The notes beneath the pieces are model-generated. The model was given only the letters and a program-made list of their open reading frames with translations. It did no database searches and had not been told where the DNA came from. Of a stretch of DNA of 8,253 nt, positions 6,493-8,253 are shown piece by piece. This DNA is from Cytophagales bacterium (lineage in GTDB: Bacteria > Bacteroidota > Bacteroidia > Cytophagales > Cyclobacteriaceae): assembly GCA_024643485.1 (NCBI GenBank), contig JAHEMU010000107.1:1-8253 (forward strand), written 5' to 3'. The first letter of the stretch is position 1, and every line of letters begins with the position of its first letter. Made by a program: the position numbers and the translations under genes.

Positions 6493-7242
6493 ATGGAGAA
6501 GCTTCCTAAGTCTACTGCAAAACTGATTAAATCACTGCAAATAAAAAAATACCGAGCTTCCGAACAAAGTTTTTTAGTTCAAGGAGCAAAAAGTTTCAAT
6601 GAATTGATTCGTTCAAATTTTCAAATTCAGCGTGTAGTTGCTACACCCTCATTTTATGAAACCATCCCGAATGACTTATTGCAAACTAAAGGAATCAGCT
6701 TTTATTACGCAAATGAAAGGGAACTTGAGGCTGTAGGAAGCTTTAAATCAAATGAAAGTGTAATTGCGGTGGTTCAAATGCCGAATGCCACCCAAAATCC
6801 CGAAATCGGGCCAAACGAACTCGCAATTGTGTTAGATGATATTCGCGATCCGGGGAACCTTGGAACGATCATTCGCACGGCAGACTGGTTCGGAATTAAA
6901 AATATCATAGCTTCTCCAACGACGGCTGATTTTTATAACCCTAAAGTGATAAATTCCACTATGGGCTCGTTTACAAGGGTAAATGTGTTTTATACTGAAC
7001 TTTATGAGTTTTGTGCAAAATATAAAGGGTCCATATTTGTTTCCGATATGATTGGAACCAATATTAGAAACCTCGCTACCCCGAAGTCTGGCTTATTAGT
7101 AATGGGAAACGAATCACAAGGAGTTGCGCCTTTCTGGGAAAAGTTGAAAGTAGAAAAGGTAAGTATTCCTGGAGGAACGGGCACAGAATCGCTTAATGTG
7201 GCCGTAGCTTGCGGGATATTACTCGAACGCTTAACTGCTTAA
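6493..7242 (+). CDS. TrmH/SpoU-family RNA 2'-O-methyltransferase
   Basis: This 249-residue SPOUT-class enzyme is predicted to transfer a methyl group from S-adenosylmethionine to a ribose 2'-OH in rRNA or tRNA. Residues about 1-95 match the substrate-binding domain, which begins in family style with STAKLIKSLQIKKYR and FLVQGAKS. The catalytic knotted domain has all three motifs: motif 1 DDIRDPGNLGTIIRTADWFG (N122, G124, R128), motif 2 VMGNESQGV (G205, N206, E207), and motif 3 VSIPGGTGTESLNVAVA (S233, L234, N235). The length is normal for the family. It is the only plus-strand gene, squeezed between two minus-strand genes. Its start is separated by one base from the tamL start, and its TAA overlaps the smc stop. 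No clear ribosome-binding site is seen; the nearest AAAGGA ends about 19 bases before the ATG. Its promoter must lie inside tamL. Family membership is secure, but the RNA target (for example 23S rRNA as for RlmB, or tRNA) cannot be told from the sequence. Confidence 0.93.
   Translation: MEKLPKSTAKLIKSLQIKKYRASEQSFLVQGAKSFNELIRSNFQIQRVVATPSFYETIPNDLLQTKGISFYYANERELEAVGSFKSNESVIAVVQMPNATQNPEIGPNELAIVLDDIRDPGNLGTIIRTADWFGIKNIIASPTTADFYNPKVINSTMGSFTRVNVFYTELYEFCAKYKGSIFVSDMIGTNIRNLATPKSGLLVMGNESQGVAPFWEKLKVEKVSIPGGTGTESLNVAVACGILLERLTA
6538..6568 (-). promoter_or_regulatory. Candidate tamL promoter inside the methyltransferase gene
   Basis: On the minus strand, TTTG (6565-6568) is followed by 19 bases and then TTTATTTG (6538-6545). 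This fits the Bacteroidota TTTG / TAnnTTTG pattern with one mismatch (A to T in the second position of the -7 box). Transcription would start near 6531, giving a leader of about 40 bases before the TTG start at 6491. An AGGA (plus-strand tcct at 6504-6507) lies 12 bases before that start, somewhat far for a ribosome site. A promoter must exist somewhere in this coding region, since there is no intergenic space. Confidence 0.3.
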
Positions 7243-8253
7243 TTTAATTCTCTCAAATCTACGGGCACCACTCTGGAAATACCCTGTTCGATCATTGTAA
7301 CGCCATAAATAACATCGGTACTGGCCATGGTTCGTTTATTATGCGTCACAATAATGAATTGTGAATCTTTTGAAAATGCTCGAATGATGTTGTTGAACTT
7401 ATCAATATTTGCATCATCAAGTGGGGCATCTACTTCATCGAAAATACAGAATGGTGCAGGTTTAAGCAGATAAATGGCGAATAACAATGAAATAGCCGTC
7501 AGCGTTTTTTCTCCACCGGATAATTGGTTGATAGTAAGAGGTTTTTTCCCTTTCGGTTTGGCGATTATTTCTATTGAAGATTCCAATGGATTATCTGGGT
7601 CTGAAAGGATTAAATCGCAATCATCCTCCTGAGTAAATAATGAACGGAAAACATTGATAAAATTCTCTTCAATACGGTAAAAAGCTTCAAGGAATGTTTC
7701 TTTAGCTACACCATCAATTTCACTAATAGTAGATAAAAGTGATTCTTTTGCTTCAATTAGGTCATTTCTTTGTACGGTGATAAAATCATTTCTTTCCTTT
7801 ATCTCATCGTATGCCTCCATCGCCATGGGATTAATTGGTCCCATGTTATCCAGTCTTTGTTTTATTTTTTCGACGGTATCTTTTAAGTCGGATTGATCAA
7901 TTTCAGGGTCTATTTCCACATCGATTTCGCTAACTTTCAGATTAAATTCGACTGAAAGACGCTCTTTAACGGAATTGTTTTCAAGTTTTAATTCATTTTC
8001 ACTGTTTTTCAGCTCCATGATCATTTGATCGATGTTTTCTCGAGAGCGTTGCTTTTCTCTCAAAGATTTTTCCAGTTCATCAATCATTCCCCGGTGCGAA
8101 TAGTATTCTTTTTCTGCCTCTGTGAGTGCCTCAGTCATGCCTTCCTTCTCTTCAATCATTCCAATGATATCATGATCATCACTTTGAGTGCTCTCTATCA
8201 AAATTCGAATTTCTTTCTCATTCTGACCCAATAATTCTTGGTTCTTCTCAATA
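7239..8253 (-). CDS. smc: SMC chromosome-segregation ATPase, C-terminal part (5' end beyond window)
   Basis: The frame is open to the right edge and gives 337 visible residues, beginning IEKNQELLGQ. A TTG at 8231 is an internal leucine, not a start. Full-length SMC is about 1,150-1,200 residues, so the N-terminal Walker A head, hinge and most of the coiled coil lie outside. What is visible is the end of the returning coiled coil (roughly residues 1-175, rich in E, K, L and I, with the family-typical MGPINPMAMEAYDEIKERND) and then the C-terminal ATPase head. The head carries the ABC signature LSGGEK (7506-7523), Walker B with the D-loop (FCIFDEVDAPLDDAN) and the switch histidine in IVTHNKRTM. 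All these residues are intact, so the ATPase half-site looks functional. SMC forms a homodimer that, with ScpA and ScpB, loads on DNA and compacts and resolves sister chromosomes. Its TAA interlocks with the stop of the convergent methyltransferase gene, leaving no room for a terminator between them. Confidence 0.96.
   Translation of the reverse strand, partial: IEKNQELLGQNEKEIRILIESTQSDDHDIIGMIEEKEGMTEALTEAEKEYYSHRGMIDELEKSLREKQRSRENIDQMIMELKNSENELKLENNSVKERLSVEFNLKVSEIDVEIDPEIDQSDLKDTVEKIKQRLDNMGPINPMAMEAYDEIKERNDFITVQRNDLIEAKESLLSTISEIDGVAKETFLEAFYRIEENFINVFRSLFTQEDDCDLILSDPDNPLESSIEIIAKPKGKKPLTINQLSGGEKTLTAISLLFAIYLLKPAPFCIFDEVDAPLDDANIDKFNNIIRAFSKDSQFIIVTHNKRTMASTDVIYGVTMIEQGISRVVPVDLRELN

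Noticed and set aside
8025..8234. Plus-strand frame of 69 residues and an apparent minus-strand gene start at 8231
   Set aside because: The plus frame is antisense to the SMC coiled coil. The TTG at 8231 is an internal codon because the SMC frame stays open to the window edge.

Overview
The window looks like chromosomal DNA from a member of the Bacteroidota, probably a Cytophagales-type marine or soil bacterium; the order is a guess. The evidence is AT-rich coding sequence, a TamL-type outer-membrane assembly lipoprotein, a Bat-type von Willebrand factor A membrane protein, secreted LVIVD-repeat and YncE-like propellers, few Shine-Dalgarno sites, and promoter-like pairs resembling the Bacteroidota TTTG / TAnnTTTG consensus. 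There is no sign of phage, transposon, CRISPR, tRNA or rRNA. Coding density is very high, and the only non-coding gaps are two of about 83 bases and a single base between divergent starts.

Layout, from the right edge leftwards (most genes are on the minus strand). (1) 8253-7239: the C-terminal third of the SMC chromosome-condensation ATPase, cut by the window edge. (2) 6493-7242, plus strand: a TrmH/SpoU-family RNA 2'-O-methyltransferase. Its stop codon interlocks with that of smc on one TTAA. (3) 6491-4068: TamL, a lipid-anchored BamA/TamA-family beta-barrel protein. It is transcribed away from the methyltransferase with one base between the two starts, and it begins with TTG. (4) 3984-1996: a secreted 662-residue protein with three Ig-like (Big-type) domains and a probable seven-bladed LVIVD-repeat propeller. 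(5) 2018-891: a secreted YncE-like (YVTN/cytochrome d1-like) propeller overlapping the previous gene by 23 bases. (6) 808-1: the N-terminal 269 residues of a membrane-anchored VWA protein of the BatA/BatB family, cut by the left edge.

How they work together: smc, the methyltransferase and TamL are housekeeping genes packed so tightly that their promoters must lie inside neighbouring coding sequence. The two exported propellers form the only likely operon of unknown function. They share a candidate promoter at 4007-4037 that overlaps an imperfect dyad, and their reading frames overlap. The Bat-like gene probably begins another transcription unit (Bat/aerotolerance-type) continuing beyond the left edge. 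The most novel item is the exported Ig-LVIVD plus YncE pair. No defence or mobile system is visible.
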